DNA of 64,000 bases from Bacteroidaceae bacterium (lineage in GTDB: Bacteria > Bacteroidota > Bacteroidia > Bacteroidales > Bacteroidaceae): positions 1-64,000 of the forward strand of contig JAGCDE010000031.1 in the NCBI GenBank assembly GCA_017651315.1, in the 5' to 3' direction. Positions 7,098 through 16,630 of the stretch are shown piece after piece. How positions within the stretch are numbered: the stretch's first letter is position 1; each line of letters starts with the position of its first letter. Position numbers and translations under genes: made by a program. The notes beneath the pieces are model-generated. The model had not been told where the DNA came from, made no database searches, and saw only the letters and a list, made by a program, of their open reading frames with translations.

Positions 7098-8518
7098 AAA
7101 AACTTACCCTGATAACCGTCCTTGCGGCAGTCGTATATACAGCTGTCCTGGTCGTGTGGCATCTGCATGACCCGGGAAAGCGTTTCGGCACCTTTGAGCC
7201 CGGAGCCGACAACCGTCCTGAAGGTACTGCCCGCAAGGCCGATGACGTGATGATAGGCGAATTCTTCATGAAATATGATGCCGCCGCTCCCGACGGACTG
7301 ACCGGCAGCTGGACCGGATTCCGCGGTTCAAAGAAAGACAATATCTGCATAACCGGCACTACGCTGAAGCTCCCCCAGGGCGATTTCCCTGAACTCTGGT
7401 CACAGCCTACGGGCGAAGGCCATGCCGCTCCCGTGATTTGGAACGGCCGGGTCTATGTGCTGGACTACAACGAGCAGCTCTCATCCGATGCCCTGCGCTG
7501 CTTCAACCTGCTTACCGGTGAGGAGCTTTGGCGCCGCTGGTACCGCGTGCCCATGAAGCGCAACCACGGATTCTCCCGCACCATTCCAGCCGTTCATGAC
7601 GGCAAGGTGGTCTCAATAGGGCCCGAAGGTCATGTGATGTGCTGCGATGCCCTGACAGGCGATATGCTCTGGAACATGGACATGAAGAAACTCTACTCGT
7701 CGGAGATACCCTTCTGGTACACCGGACAGTGCCCTTACATAACCCCCGACGGTGAACTTGTCCTGGCTCCCGCAGGACCCGAAGTGCTGCTGACAGGCAT
7801 TGATGTCAGGACCGGCACTGTGCTCTGGAGCACCCCCAACACCATCGGGTTCAAGATGTCCCACTCATCGGTCATGCCCATGACCTTAGGCGGCAAGCCG
7901 ACTTTGGTTTATGCAGGTGTGGGCGGAGTGTGCGGAGTGTCCGCATCGGGCACGGACAAGGGCACCCTGCTATGGTATGAGGACAAATGGCAGCCCTCCG
8001 TGCTGGCCCCCTCACCGCTTCAGCTGAGCGACAACCGCATATTCCTCGTGGCCGGTTACGGAGCCGGAGGAGCCCTGCTGCAGGTAGATCGCAACGGCAG
8101 CAGCTGGACAGCCACAGTGCTGGAGCAGTATAAGGCCGACCGCGGTCTGAGCAGCGAGCAGCAGACCCCTATCCTGTATAACGGGATGATAATAACCATA
8201 ATTCCCAAGGACGGCGGCGGAATGCGCGAACGGCTCTCCATCTATTCACCCCGCGACCTGCACCGCTCCCTGTGGAACTCGGCATCCGACGAGCGTTTCG
8301 GACTGGGTCCGTACATGATAATCGACGACCGGCTGTTTGCCTTCAAGGAGAACGGCGAGCTGTTCGTATATCAGCTGGAACAGTCATCAATGAAGCTGCT
8401 CCGCCGCCAGCAGATAATAGAGGACGGAGCCGATGCATGGGGCCCGATGGCATACGCCGACGGCATGCTGCTGGTACGTGACGCAAATTCAGTGAGATGC
8501 CTCAGAATATCAGAATAA
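7094..8518 (+). CDS. membrane-anchored PQQ-like beta-propeller protein
   Basis: 474 aa. The N-terminus MKKLTLITVLAAVVYTAVLV is an uncleaved anchor or signal peptide. The rest has tryptophan-docking repeats of the PQQ/BamB-like fold: GEELWRRWY, GDMLWNMDM, GTVLWSTPN, GTLLWYEDK, and LYCFN/ALRCFN-type strands. The early 'WTGFRGS' is the 'W-FRG' signature shared with two other propellers in this run. Family members are either quinoprotein dehydrogenases or scaffolds. The Ca/PQQ-ligating residues of alcohol dehydrogenases were not recognised, so a structural or electron-transfer-partner role is more likely. ATGA overlap with the cyclase gene. Confidence 0.75.
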   Translation: MKKLTLITVLAAVVYTAVLVVWHLHDPGKRFGTFEPGADNRPEGTARKADDVMIGEFFMKYDAAAPDGLTGSWTGFRGSKKDNICITGTTLKLPQGDFPELWSQPTGEGHAAPVIWNGRVYVLDYNEQLSSDALRCFNLLTGEELWRRWYRVPMKRNHGFSRTIPAVHDGKVVSIGPEGHVMCCDALTGDMLWNMDMKKLYSSEIPFWYTGQCPYITPDGELVLAPAGPEVLLTGIDVRTGTVLWSTPNTIGFKMSHSSVMPMTLGGKPTLVYAGVGGVCGVSASGTDKGTLLWYEDKWQPSVLAPSPLQLSDNRIFLVAGYGAGGALLQVDRNGSSWTATVLEQYKADRGLSSEQQTPILYNGMIITIIPKDGGGMRERLSIYSPRDLHRSLWNSASDERFGLGPYMIIDDRLFAFKENGELFVYQLEQSSMKLLRRQQIIEDGADAWGPMAYADGMLLVRDANSVRCLRISE

Positions 8519-8552
8519 CAGAATAACAGAATGACCACAGACACTGACCGAT

Positions 8553-9584
8553 ATGGAAGACAACGATAACAAGAAGATGACCCGGCGCGGGTTCCTGAAA
8601 GCCGGAGGCTCCGCGCTGATAGGGATTGCCGTAGCCGGTTTTGCGGGGCGCAGCGTCTGGAAGATGCTCACTGACCCCGATGCCCTGTTCTACGGCCATG
8701 GTGCGGACTCCGCGAAGAAGCGGCCTGCCACAGGCGAGACCGTCTCACCCTACCGCATGACAGGTGCGTTTGAGGTCCCCGACATGATTTCCGGAATGGA
8801 GGTGATGCCCGACGGCCATATCGTCATAGCCATGCCCGGCTCGGTATGCATCTATTCGGCATCAGGCTCATTGACGGAAAACTTTGCCGTCCGCAGTGAC
8901 GTGAGGGATTTAGCGGTATATCGTGACCGTATCTATCTGCTTTATGCCGACCGCATAGAGATTTACGGCAAGCACGGCGAGGAGCTGGGCGGATGGCAGG
9001 CATGCAGCGAGGATGCCGACTACTGCTCGTTCACCGTTTTCTCCGGCGGTGTGTTCGTGACCGATGCCGGCGCCAAGAATATATGCAAGTACAATCTTGA
9101 CGGCACCCTGGTACGGTTCATAAACAGCCCCAAGGGTTTTGTGGTACCCAGCTACTCATTCGGAATAACCAATATAGGAGGAAAGGTGTTCTGCTCCAAC
9201 CCCGGACGGCACGTAGTGGAGCAGTATGATGCCGACGGCAGTTTCATAGCATCCTTCGGAGAATCCGGTGCCGGAGCCGGCCAGTTCTGCGGCTGCTGCA
9301 ACCCGGTGCAGCTTACCGGCAACAACGCCGGTGAACTGCTCACCAGCGAGAAAGGCATACCCCGCATAAGCTGCTACAGTCTCAACGGCAGTTTCCGCAG
9401 CATACTGCTTGACACGGCGGCATTGGGAGGCGGGCACGAGGCTTACGACATGAGGGTTTTCTCCGACCGTCTGATAGTGGGCGGACGCAGACGCGTTTCA
9501 ATCTTCCAGTATGATGACCGCAGGGCCGCCCAGACCCTGTGCGGCAGCTGCACCGCACCATGTCCCATGAAAGTAACCGCATGA
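8553..9584 (+). CDS. Tat-exported NHL-like beta-propeller with C-terminal Cys cluster
   Basis: 343 aa. A twin-arginine signal starts TRRGFLKAGG (residues ~10-20) with a hydrophobic stretch behind it, indicating folded export, probably anchored. The body has NHL/YVTN-like blades (ISGMEVMPDGHIVIAMPG, DLAVYRDRIYLLYADRIEIYG, FVTDAGAKNICKYNLDG, GAGAGQFCGCCNP). The last 20 residues contain CGSCTAPCP, a possible metal or Fe-S binding cluster, and CGCC lies mid-protein. Tat export fits cofactor loading in the cytoplasm. It overlaps the next ferredoxin gene (ATGA), which suggests they form an extracytoplasmic redox pair. Confidence 0.72.
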   Translation: MEDNDNKKMTRRGFLKAGGSALIGIAVAGFAGRSVWKMLTDPDALFYGHGADSAKKRPATGETVSPYRMTGAFEVPDMISGMEVMPDGHIVIAMPGSVCIYSASGSLTENFAVRSDVRDLAVYRDRIYLLYADRIEIYGKHGEELGGWQACSEDADYCSFTVFSGGVFVTDAGAKNICKYNLDGTLVRFINSPKGFVVPSYSFGITNIGGKVFCSNPGRHVVEQYDADGSFIASFGESGAGAGQFCGCCNPVQLTGNNAGELLTSEKGIPRISCYSLNGSFRSILLDTAALGGGHEAYDMRVFSDRLIVGGRRRVSIFQYDDRRAAQTLCGSCTAPCPMKVTA

Positions 9585-10168
9585 CTATGGATAAGAAAAA
9601 AGAGAAAGGACTGAGCAGCCCCATGGAGCGCAGGGAGTTCCTGCGCAAGTGCGGCACCCTGATTGCCGGCGGCAGCCTGGCGGCTATTGGTGGCGTGCTG
9701 GGAAGCCGTGCCAAAGCAGCCGGAGGTGACACAATGTGGCAGATAGATCCCGAGCTCTGCATCCGATGCGGACGCTGCCAGACGGAGTGCGTCCTGCCCG
9801 TATCGGCCGTAAAGTGTTTCCACGCCAATCAGGTGTGCGGTTACTGCGACCTTTGCGGAGGCTACTACCGTGCCAACGTGAAGGAGCTGAACACCGCGGC
9901 CGAGAACATGCTCTGCCCCACCGGAGCCATAACCCGCAAGTTCGTGGAGGAGCCCTATTTCGAGTACACCATAAACGAGGACCTCTGCAACGGCTGCGGC
10001 AAATGCGTGAACGGCTGTTCATCGTTCGGCAACGGCTCCCTGTTTCTGCAGATACAGCAGGAGCTCTGCCTTAACTGCAATGAATGTTCCATCTCAAAGG
10101 TATGCGTATCGAACGCCATCCAGCGCGTTCCGGTAAGCAGTGCCTATAAACTCAAGGACAAGGCATGA
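9581..10168 (+). CDS. Tat-exported multi-cluster 4Fe-4S ferredoxin
   Basis: 195 aa from ATG 9581, which overlaps the upstream stop; an upstream GTG at 9539 is possible but unlikely. Twin-arginine signal ERREFLRKCG, then a hydrophobic stretch ending around GSRAKAAGG. It carries several 4Fe-4S motifs: CIRCGRCQTECVLP, CGYCDLCGGYY, CNGCGKCVNGCS and CLNCNECSISKVC, resembling NapG/HybA-type periplasmic ferredoxins. Likely role: electron carrier on the outer face of the cytoplasmic membrane next to the NapH-like protein encoded downstream (4-bp overlap). Confidence 0.83.
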   Translation: MTMDKKKEKGLSSPMERREFLRKCGTLIAGGSLAAIGGVLGSRAKAAGGDTMWQIDPELCIRCGRCQTECVLPVSAVKCFHANQVCGYCDLCGGYYRANVKELNTAAENMLCPTGAITRKFVEEPYFEYTINEDLCNGCGKCVNGCSSFGNGSLFLQIQQELCLNCNECSISKVCVSNAIQRVPVSSAYKLKDKA

Positions 10169-11418
10169 ATAAATTCCTGATTGCCCGGTTCCCCAAGCCT
10201 GACTTCACGTCCGGCTACCAGTATCCCGAGATAATCCACGGACTGCCATACGAGACATTCTGGTCATGGATGGATGTTGCCGTGCTCATCATCATGCTCA
10301 GCATTGCCGCATGGGCAGTACATAAGCGACGCAGCCGCAGCGTGCTGTTTACGGAGAGCATCATTTCCGTGCTGTACTTCGGATTCTTCAGGAGCGGATG
10401 CGTATGCAGCGTAGGTTCCATCCAGAACGTGGTGCTGGCCCTGAATGACAGCAGCTACAACCTGCCGCTGGCCGTGCTGCTGCTGTTCCTTATACCTCTT
10501 GTATCCGCCCTCTTCTTCGGCCGCGTGTTCTGCGCCGGAGTATGCCCCATGGGTGCGCTCCAGGAGATTGTGAATGTGCGCAGCTTCAGGCTGAGCCGCG
10601 CCGTCACCAACGCATTAGGATTCATCCCCTGGATATATCTGGCATTTGCCATCATGTATGCAGCTACCCGAAGCCAGTTCATCATTTGCCGTTTTGACCC
10701 TTTCATCGGGATTTTCCGCATGGGCGGCGACATTGGCATGATAGTTTTCGGAGTGATCCTGCTGCTTTTGTCGGTATTCATGGGACGTCCGTTCTGCCAG
10801 TTCCTCTGCCCCTACGGAGCACTTATGGGACTGGTTAGCCGCGTATCGGTCCGCAGGGTCGAGGTCACGGCCAAGGAGTGCATAAACTGCACCCTGTGCC
10901 ACAACGCCTGCCCGGTGGATGCCATACGCCCGCCCCACGCCAACCGCCCGGAAGAGACACGCATGACGGGTGTCAGGCGCATCCTGCTCTATTTCGTGAT
11001 GCTGCCGCTGCTGACCGTAGGCGGCGCCCTGCTCATGCAGAGCCGCAGCGAGGTCCTGGCCGGAGCCGACAAGGACGTGCGCCTGATGCGCATGCTTGAG
11101 GCCTACGATGCCGCCCCCGATGAGGGTATGACCCCCGAGGTGGAGGCATTCTATGAGATGGGCCGTTCAATCGATGAACTCTCCGAAAGGGTGGATGCCA
11201 CCCTGCTCAGTTTCCGCCACTGGTCACTGATAGCCGGAGGTATGATAGGACTGGCACTCGGATGCCGTCTGATACGCCTCTCCGTAAAGCGAACCCGCAA
11301 GACATACGAGATTGAACCTGCCGCCTGCGTGGCCTGCGGCAAGTGTTTCAACTACTGCCCGCAGAACAAGTCAAAGATAAACACCGATAAGATAAAATAT
11401 GAACCGCAAAATCTATAG
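10165..11418 (+). CDS. NapH/NosR-like membrane polyferredoxin
   Basis: 417 aa. About six hydrophobic segments. Two CxxxCP motifs, GRVFCAGVCPMGAL and GRPFCQFLCPYGAL, are the hallmark of the NapH/NosR/RdxA family and face the cytoplasm or bind electrons near the membrane. A ferredoxin motif CINCTLCHNACPVDAI follows, and the C-terminus has another, CVACGKCFNYCP. An extra FRSGCVCSVGS segment lies near residue ~80. These proteins pass electrons between the quinone pool or cytoplasmic donors and periplasmic ferredoxins. It probably bridges the NuoEF/NuoG-like proteins and the Tat ferredoxin of this operon. Its last 20 bp overlap the next gene. Confidence 0.85.
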   Translation: MNKFLIARFPKPDFTSGYQYPEIIHGLPYETFWSWMDVAVLIIMLSIAAWAVHKRRSRSVLFTESIISVLYFGFFRSGCVCSVGSIQNVVLALNDSSYNLPLAVLLLFLIPLVSALFFGRVFCAGVCPMGALQEIVNVRSFRLSRAVTNALGFIPWIYLAFAIMYAATRSQFIICRFDPFIGIFRMGGDIGMIVFGVILLLLSVFMGRPFCQFLCPYGALMGLVSRVSVRRVEVTAKECINCTLCHNACPVDAIRPPHANRPEETRMTGVRRILLYFVMLPLLTVGGALLMQSRSEVLAGADKDVRLMRMLEAYDAAPDEGMTPEVEAFYEMGRSIDELSERVDATLLSFRHWSLIAGGMIGLALGCRLIRLSVKRTRKTYEIEPAACVACGKCFNYCPQNKSKINTDKIKYEPQNL

Positions 11419-13297
11419 GAACCTGGCCGTAGTGACGGCTGTGTTCGCTCTGGCTCTGGCAGTCATGCTCACCGTGAGCCGGGTGCAGATGAGGCGTACC
11501 TCACCGCTCCAGTCACAGGTCATGGAGACCCTGAAGGAGCTCTATGAGAGTAATCCCGACAATGAGGAGCTCGGGCAGGAGATACGTCAGTTAGACCTGC
11601 TCTCCCGCCGCGCCTATTTCACGCAGGAGAGCCAGCTCAAGAGCGGAATATGGATTCTCTGCATAATGGGAGCCATACTTGCATTCTGTCTGCGCATGTA
11701 TTACAAGGACACCATGAACCTGCCGGCCAAGGAGCTGGATGCCATAGACGAGTGGATAAGCAAGAGCCGCTCCCGCCGCTACCTTAACTGGGGAGTAGCG
11801 GCACTGATAGCTGTGACACTGCTCATAGGAGTGTTCAGCTCCGACCGTTTCAAAGCCCTCTTCCACTCTACCCGCCCCGATGAACAGATAGCAGAAGAAC
11901 AAGCTGATGAAGTGGATGAACCCGCAAATGACTATGAAGAGTACTATGCCCAAGCCACAGCCCCGGAGCCAGAACCCGAATCTGAACCGCAGCCGGAGTC
12001 ACAGCCTGCAACAGAGCCTGCACCTTCCCAGGCACCGGTTACAGAAAGCGCTCCCGAGACAGAGCAGCCCAAGCCTGAGGCCGGAACGGCACCGGAACCG
12101 GCCAACACCAATGCCCAACAGCCAACAGCCGACACCCAACAGGCAACAGCCAAAACCGCCCCATGGCCCTCATTCCGAGGCCCCAACGCCAGCGCCCGCT
12201 CATCGGTCCGCGGCATCCCCACCGCCTGGAACCTCTCATCGGGCCAGAACATAGCATGGAAGGCCCAGGTGCCCAAGCAGGGTTATAACTCTCCCGTCAT
12301 ACACTCAGGCAGCATTTTCCTTACCGGAGCCGATGAGGAGGCCCGTGAACTCTACTGCTTTGACCTGGCGAGCGGTCAGCTGCGCTGGACGGCAAAGGCC
12401 GACGGCATTGCCGGATCGCCCTCCACCATGCCGAATGTCAACGAAGACACCGGACTGGCGGCATCGACCGTGGCCACCAACGGCGAGCAGGTCTGCGCCA
12501 TATTCGCCACGGGTGACCTGCTCTGCACCGACATGGAGGGCAAGCGTCTGTGGGCAAAGAACTTAGGCGTTCCCGACAACCATTACGGATTTGCATCATC
12601 ACTCATCATAAGCGGCAACCGGCTCATAGTACAGTATGACAACAATGACAAGGCACAGCTTATCTGTATAGATACCCGCAACGGCAACCAGCTCTGGGCC
12701 AAGACCCGTAAGGACAGGATAGCATGGAGTTCGCCTATCATTACCCAGGCCGCGGGACAGCAGGCGGTCATAGTGATGGGCAATCCCGCCATAACCGCCT
12801 ACAGCCTGAGCAACGGTACCGAACTGTGGAGAGTGGAGTGCATGAGCGGCGAGGTGGGCGCCAGCCCCTGCGCATCGGACGGGATAGTCTTCGGAGCCAG
12901 CGAGTACGCCACCGTGGCTGCCATAGACAGCAAGGACGGTACGGTGCTCTGGGAGTCCGATGAGTGCATGCCCGAGTGCTCCAGCCCTGTGGCAACCAAG
13001 GATATGCTCTATGTGGCCACCAGTTACGGAGCCGTCTGCGCATACAATGCCTCCAACGGCGAGGTGGTCAAACAGCATGAGCTGGACACCCCGTTCTACT
13101 CATCGCCCGTGATTGCCGACGGTAAGATATGGCTCTTCAGCAACAGCGGAAAATGCTATATCTTCTCCACCGGTGCCGGATTTGACCTTATCACCAGTTT
13201 TGAGACAGGCGAGCAGACATTCGCAACCCCCGCATTCACCGATGGAATGATGGTGGTCCGCAGTGAGAAGAGTCTGTACGTGGTAAAAAAGAGTTGA
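11399..13297 (+). CDS. membrane-anchored PQQ-like propeller with Pro/Glu linker
   Basis: 632 aa in three parts: three predicted membrane segments in the first ~170 residues (around 8-25, 80-98 and 130-147); an acidic Pro/Glu/Gln/Ala-rich linker (~residues 175-250); and a PQQ-like beta-propeller beginning PWPSFRGPNASARS. Blades show the GQLRWTAK, GKRLWAKN, GNQLWAKT, GTELWRVE and GTVLWESD docking motifs. The linker would let the propeller reach through the periplasm. The two TMs between residues 80 and 147 make it a true membrane protein rather than merely secreted. Likely scaffold or electron-acceptor component; enzymatic activity cannot be claimed. Confidence 0.75.
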   Translation: MNRKIYRNLAVVTAVFALALAVMLTVSRVQMRRTSPLQSQVMETLKELYESNPDNEELGQEIRQLDLLSRRAYFTQESQLKSGIWILCIMGAILAFCLRMYYKDTMNLPAKELDAIDEWISKSRSRRYLNWGVAALIAVTLLIGVFSSDRFKALFHSTRPDEQIAEEQADEVDEPANDYEEYYAQATAPEPEPESEPQPESQPATEPAPSQAPVTESAPETEQPKPEAGTAPEPANTNAQQPTADTQQATAKTAPWPSFRGPNASARSSVRGIPTAWNLSSGQNIAWKAQVPKQGYNSPVIHSGSIFLTGADEEARELYCFDLASGQLRWTAKADGIAGSPSTMPNVNEDTGLAASTVATNGEQVCAIFATGDLLCTDMEGKRLWAKNLGVPDNHYGFASSLIISGNRLIVQYDNNDKAQLICIDTRNGNQLWAKTRKDRIAWSSPIITQAAGQQAVIVMGNPAITAYSLSNGTELWRVECMSGEVGASPCASDGIVFGASEYATVAAIDSKDGTVLWESDECMPECSSPVATKDMLYVATSYGAVCAYNASNGEVVKQHELDTPFYSSPVIADGKIWLFSNSGKCYIFSTGAGFDLITSFETGEQTFATPAFTDGMMVVRSEKSLYVVKKS

Positions 13298-13302
13298 CTG
13301 TA

Positions 13303-15705
13303 ATGGCTTGCGAAGACTGTAACATACACTCCCCCGAGGATGCCCGCCAGGCCACCGTTCGCCGCACCGATGCCATCATAGACCGCATCGGCCGTGAGCG
13401 GCGTCATATCATACCCCTGCTTCAGGCCCTGCAGGACGAGTTCAGCTATCTGCCGTCCGAAGCGCTGGAGCGTGTCTATGAGCGTACTGAGATAGACCGG
13501 GCCCAGATGATAAGCGTGGCCACCTTCTATGCGCAGTTCCGCATGATTCCATACGGACGCCATACCATCAAGGTGTGCTGCGGAACGGCCTGCCACGTAA
13601 AGGGAGCCAACACCGTCTATGACGCTTTCAAAAGGGAGCTTGGCATAGGCGATGACACCATAACCACCGCCGACCGCGAGTATTCCATAGAGAAGATAGC
13701 CTGCTTAGGCTGCTGTGCGCTGGCTCCGGTGGTCCAGATTGACAATAAGATTTACGGGCATGTGCAGCCGGGACGTGTGGATGCCGTGCTTGAGGAGTTT
13801 GAACGTGACTCTGCAGAGCAGCAGAAGGCCGCCATAGAGCGTGCCAACCGCCAGCCCCTTGGTGAGGTCCGTTTCGGTATGGAGAATTGCTGCCAGGCCA
13901 GCGGCACAGCCCAGATAAAGGAGGCTGTGGAGCAGGCCTGCCGGGAGCTTGGCATAGACGTGGATATCAAACCGGTATCATGCGTTGGAGCCTGCAATCA
14001 GGTGCCGCTCATAGACGTAGCCATGCCCGACGGCTCCATAACCCGCTACCCCAACATACGCCCCGATCAGGTAAAGGAGATACTGCTGCACCATTTCCGC
14101 CCCGCATCGGCACTGCGCCGTCTCAGGAACGCCCTGCTCAATCAGGTAGATAATTTCCATACAGACCAGACTTGGGACAACATACTCTACCTGAGCGAGA
14201 AACAGCGTACCCAGAGTATAAACACCTTCCTTGACGGCCAGAAACGCATCTCGACCGAAGGATACGGACTCATGAACCCGCTCGACATTGACGAGTACAT
14301 ACGCCGTGGCGGATTTGACGCCCTTAAGAAAGTCCTCAAGACTGACCGCAGCGAGGTTATAAACGAGGTGCTGGCCAGCGGCATCCGTGGCCGAGGAGGC
14401 GGCGGATTCCCGTCAGGCCGTAAATGGAGCCTGGTGGCCGGTCAGCCCGATACCGTACGGTATGTGATATGCAACGGCGATGAGGGCGATCCGGGTGCAT
14501 TCATGGACCGCATACTGCTGGAGTCATATCCGCTGCGTGTAATTGAGGGACTGGTAATCGCGGCATACGCCGTAGGAGCACAAAATGGTATTCTCTATAT
14601 CCGTGCCGAATACCCGCAGGCAGTAATCCGTGTACGCCGCGCCTTGGAGATGTGCCGTCAGAAAGGACTGATAGGAGAGAATGTCTTAGGAAGCGGATTC
14701 TCCATCGGGATAAGCCTCTTTGAGGGAGCCGGTGCTTTTGTTTGCGGTGAGGAGACCGCACTTATAGCTTCTATCGAGGGCAAGCGCGGATTCCCCCATC
14801 TTCGTCCGCCTTATCCTGCCGAGAAGGGTCTCTTCGGCCACCCCACCCTCATAAACAATGTGGAGACTCTGAGTCAGATTCCGTTCATCATAAGGAACGG
14901 GGCACGGGCTTACGCATCGGTGGGAACCGAAGGGAGCAAGGGCACAAAAGTGTTCGCCCTGGCCGGCAAGGTACGCCACGGCGGACTGATTGAGGTGCCC
15001 ATGGGAACCACCCTGCGTGATATAGTCGAGAAGATTGGCGGAGGCGTGGAGAAGGGTGAGCAGCTCAAGGCAGTACAGACCGGTGGCCCGTCGGGCGGCT
15101 GCATACCTGCAAGCCTGTGTGACACCCCTGTCGATTTCGACGCCCTGAACCGTATGGGGGCCATCATGGGCTCCGGCGGTCTGGTAGTACTGAGCGAAAG
15201 CGACTGCATGGTCGATGTGGCCCGCTATTTCCTGAACTTCATCTCGGGCGAGAGTTGCGGCAAATGCACATTCTGCCGCGTAGGTGCCCGCCGTATGCTG
15301 GACCTCTTAGACAAGATTACCGCCGGCAAGGCTGAGATGGCCGATATAGACCGGCTTGAGGAACTTGCCCTGAGCGTCAAGAAAGCCGCTCTGTGCGGAC
15401 TGGGCAAGACCGCCCCCAACCCCGTGCTCTCCACCCTGCAGCATTTCCGCCATGAATATGAGGAGCATGTGAACGGAATATGCCGCACCGGCTCCTGCAA
15501 GCAGATGGTGAAACTGACCGTTACCGATGACTGCATAGGCTGCACCAAGTGCGCCCGCTGCTGTCCGGCCGACGCCATCCCCTTCGAACCATATAAGATA
15601 CACACCATAGACACAGAGAAATGCACTCTGTGCGGACTGTGTATAGATGAATGTGACTTCAATGCCATCAAGTATGAGAATAAGCGTAAACAACCAGCCG
15701 TTTGA
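13303..15705 (+). CDS. NuoE-NuoF fusion (HydC/HydB-like NADH:acceptor oxidoreductase)
   Basis: 800 aa from ATG 13303 (a TTG at 13294 overlapping the upstream stop is the alternative). Domain order: NuoE/HydC-like thioredoxin fold with 2Fe-2S ligands (CCGTACHVKG and CLGCC, ~1-165); a second 2Fe-2S thioredoxin-like domain (CCQASG, SCVGACN, ~175-265); NuoF core with FMN/NADH-binding GRGGGGFPSGRKW (~360) and CNGDEGDPGAFMDR; the N3-type 4Fe-4S motif SCGKCTFCRVG (~650); and two C-terminal 4Fe-4S motifs, CIGCTKCARCCP and CTLCGLCIDEC (~743-790). This is the architecture of HydB-type bifurcating subunits with HydC fused in front. It should oxidise or reduce NAD(H). No complex I membrane subunits and no H-cluster subunit are nearby. 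Confidence 0.9.
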   Translation: MACEDCNIHSPEDARQATVRRTDAIIDRIGRERRHIIPLLQALQDEFSYLPSEALERVYERTEIDRAQMISVATFYAQFRMIPYGRHTIKVCCGTACHVKGANTVYDAFKRELGIGDDTITTADREYSIEKIACLGCCALAPVVQIDNKIYGHVQPGRVDAVLEEFERDSAEQQKAAIERANRQPLGEVRFGMENCCQASGTAQIKEAVEQACRELGIDVDIKPVSCVGACNQVPLIDVAMPDGSITRYPNIRPDQVKEILLHHFRPASALRRLRNALLNQVDNFHTDQTWDNILYLSEKQRTQSINTFLDGQKRISTEGYGLMNPLDIDEYIRRGGFDALKKVLKTDRSEVINEVLASGIRGRGGGGFPSGRKWSLVAGQPDTVRYVICNGDEGDPGAFMDRILLESYPLRVIEGLVIAAYAVGAQNGILYIRAEYPQAVIRVRRALEMCRQKGLIGENVLGSGFSIGISLFEGAGAFVCGEETALIASIEGKRGFPHLRPPYPAEKGLFGHPTLINNVETLSQIPFIIRNGARAYASVGTEGSKGTKVFALAGKVRHGGLIEVPMGTTLRDIVEKIGGGVEKGEQLKAVQTGGPSGGCIPASLCDTPVDFDALNRMGAIMGSGGLVVLSESDCMVDVARYFLNFISGESCGKCTFCRVGARRMLDLLDKITAGKAEMADIDRLEELALSVKKAALCGLGKTAPNPVLSTLQHFRHEYEEHVNGICRTGSCKQMVKLTVTDDCIGCTKCARCCPADAIPFEPYKIHTIDTEKCTLCGLCIDECDFNAIKYENKRKQPAV

Positions 15706-16630
15706 AGTGTCGGGCAACAAAACTCTTATCGAGGAGCTGCGTGCCGCCGGTATTGAAGTGCCGTCACTCTGCTATGCGGGTGGGCATGAACATCATGCGT
15801 CATGCATGGTCTGCATGGTCAAGGACGTCCGTACCGGCCAGATGCTGCCCTCCTGCTCCACCATGCCGCGTGATGGTATGGAGATTGAGACCGACAGCCC
15901 CGAGGTCAAGGAGCTGCGCCGCATGTCGATAGAACTGCTCCTGAGTGACCATCGCGCCGACTGCGAGGCCCCCTGCACCCTGGTCTGCCCCAAAGGCATT
16001 GACGCCGCCCAGGTGATATGGTATTATGACAACGGCATGAAAGCCGAGGCAAAGGCCCTGCTTGACGGCCGCGACTGCCGAGACTGCGCCAGGACCCCCT
16101 GCATGAAAGCCTGCCGCCGCGGAACGGTTGACAACAGCGTTGACATAAAAGGAATCATCGACAATCTGGCAGCCGACGACTCAATTCCCACCGCTAATGC
16201 CGTTTCCATGGCCGATACCGGCAAGGAAACCTTCAACAGCCGGATTGGTCGGTTTACAGATATGGAAAAGAGCCTGATGCGGCAGCAATATACTCAGCAT
16301 TCACACTGCCTTCACTGCGCCTGCAACGGACGTGACAAATGCCGCCTGCGCCGCTTATCTACCGAAGCCGGCATCAAGGCCACCCGCTACGGAGTGTCAT
16401 CGGAACTGCCGTTCAAGCAGGAGACTCAGGTCAAAGGCCGTCTGTGGTTTGACCCGGCCAAATGCATCCGCTGCGGACTCTGCGTCTATAACACCACCGA
16501 CGGTTTCACATTCCGGTACCGCGGCTACCGCATGCAGGTGATAATCCCCGATGAAAGCAGGGATAACGTGACCGAGGAGATTGTACAGCTCTGCCCCACC
16601 GGAGCGCTCTATATAAGCAAGGAGAAATGA
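15674..16630 (+). CDS. NuoG N-terminus/HydA-N-like 2Fe-2S and 4Fe-4S protein
   Basis: 318 aa from ATG 15674; an in-frame ATG at 15647 lies deeper in the upstream gene. The N-terminal 2Fe-2S domain (~1-75) has LCYAGGHEHHASCMVCMV and SCSTMP. Next come H-x-C type and extra clusters (HRADCEAPCTLVCPKG and CRDCARTPCMKACRRG), similar to the N-terminal arms of NuoG, formate dehydrogenase and GltD-like proteins. HCLHCACNGRDKC and a C-terminal CIRCGLCVYNT plus LCPTGALY complete a ferredoxin wire. There is no molybdopterin or H-cluster domain. It would pass electrons from the NuoEF-like protein, whose gene it overlaps by 32 bp, to another partner such as the NapH-like protein. Confidence 0.82.
   Translation: MRISVNNQPFEVSGNKTLIEELRAAGIEVPSLCYAGGHEHHASCMVCMVKDVRTGQMLPSCSTMPRDGMEIETDSPEVKELRRMSIELLLSDHRADCEAPCTLVCPKGIDAAQVIWYYDNGMKAEAKALLDGRDCRDCARTPCMKACRRGTVDNSVDIKGIIDNLAADDSIPTANAVSMADTGKETFNSRIGRFTDMEKSLMRQQYTQHSHCLHCACNGRDKCRLRRLSTEAGIKATRYGVSSELPFKQETQVKGRLWFDPAKCIRCGLCVYNTTDGFTFRYRGYRMQVIIPDESRDNVTEEIVQLCPTGALYISKEK

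Noticed and set aside
7094..8518. PQQ-dependent alcohol dehydrogenase
   Set aside because: Only the propeller docking repeats are visible; the cofactor- and calcium-binding residues of the dehydrogenases were not found.
13303..16630. Respiratory complex I
   Set aside because: No NuoA, H, J-N membrane subunits nearby; the fusion layout is of the HydB/HydC type.
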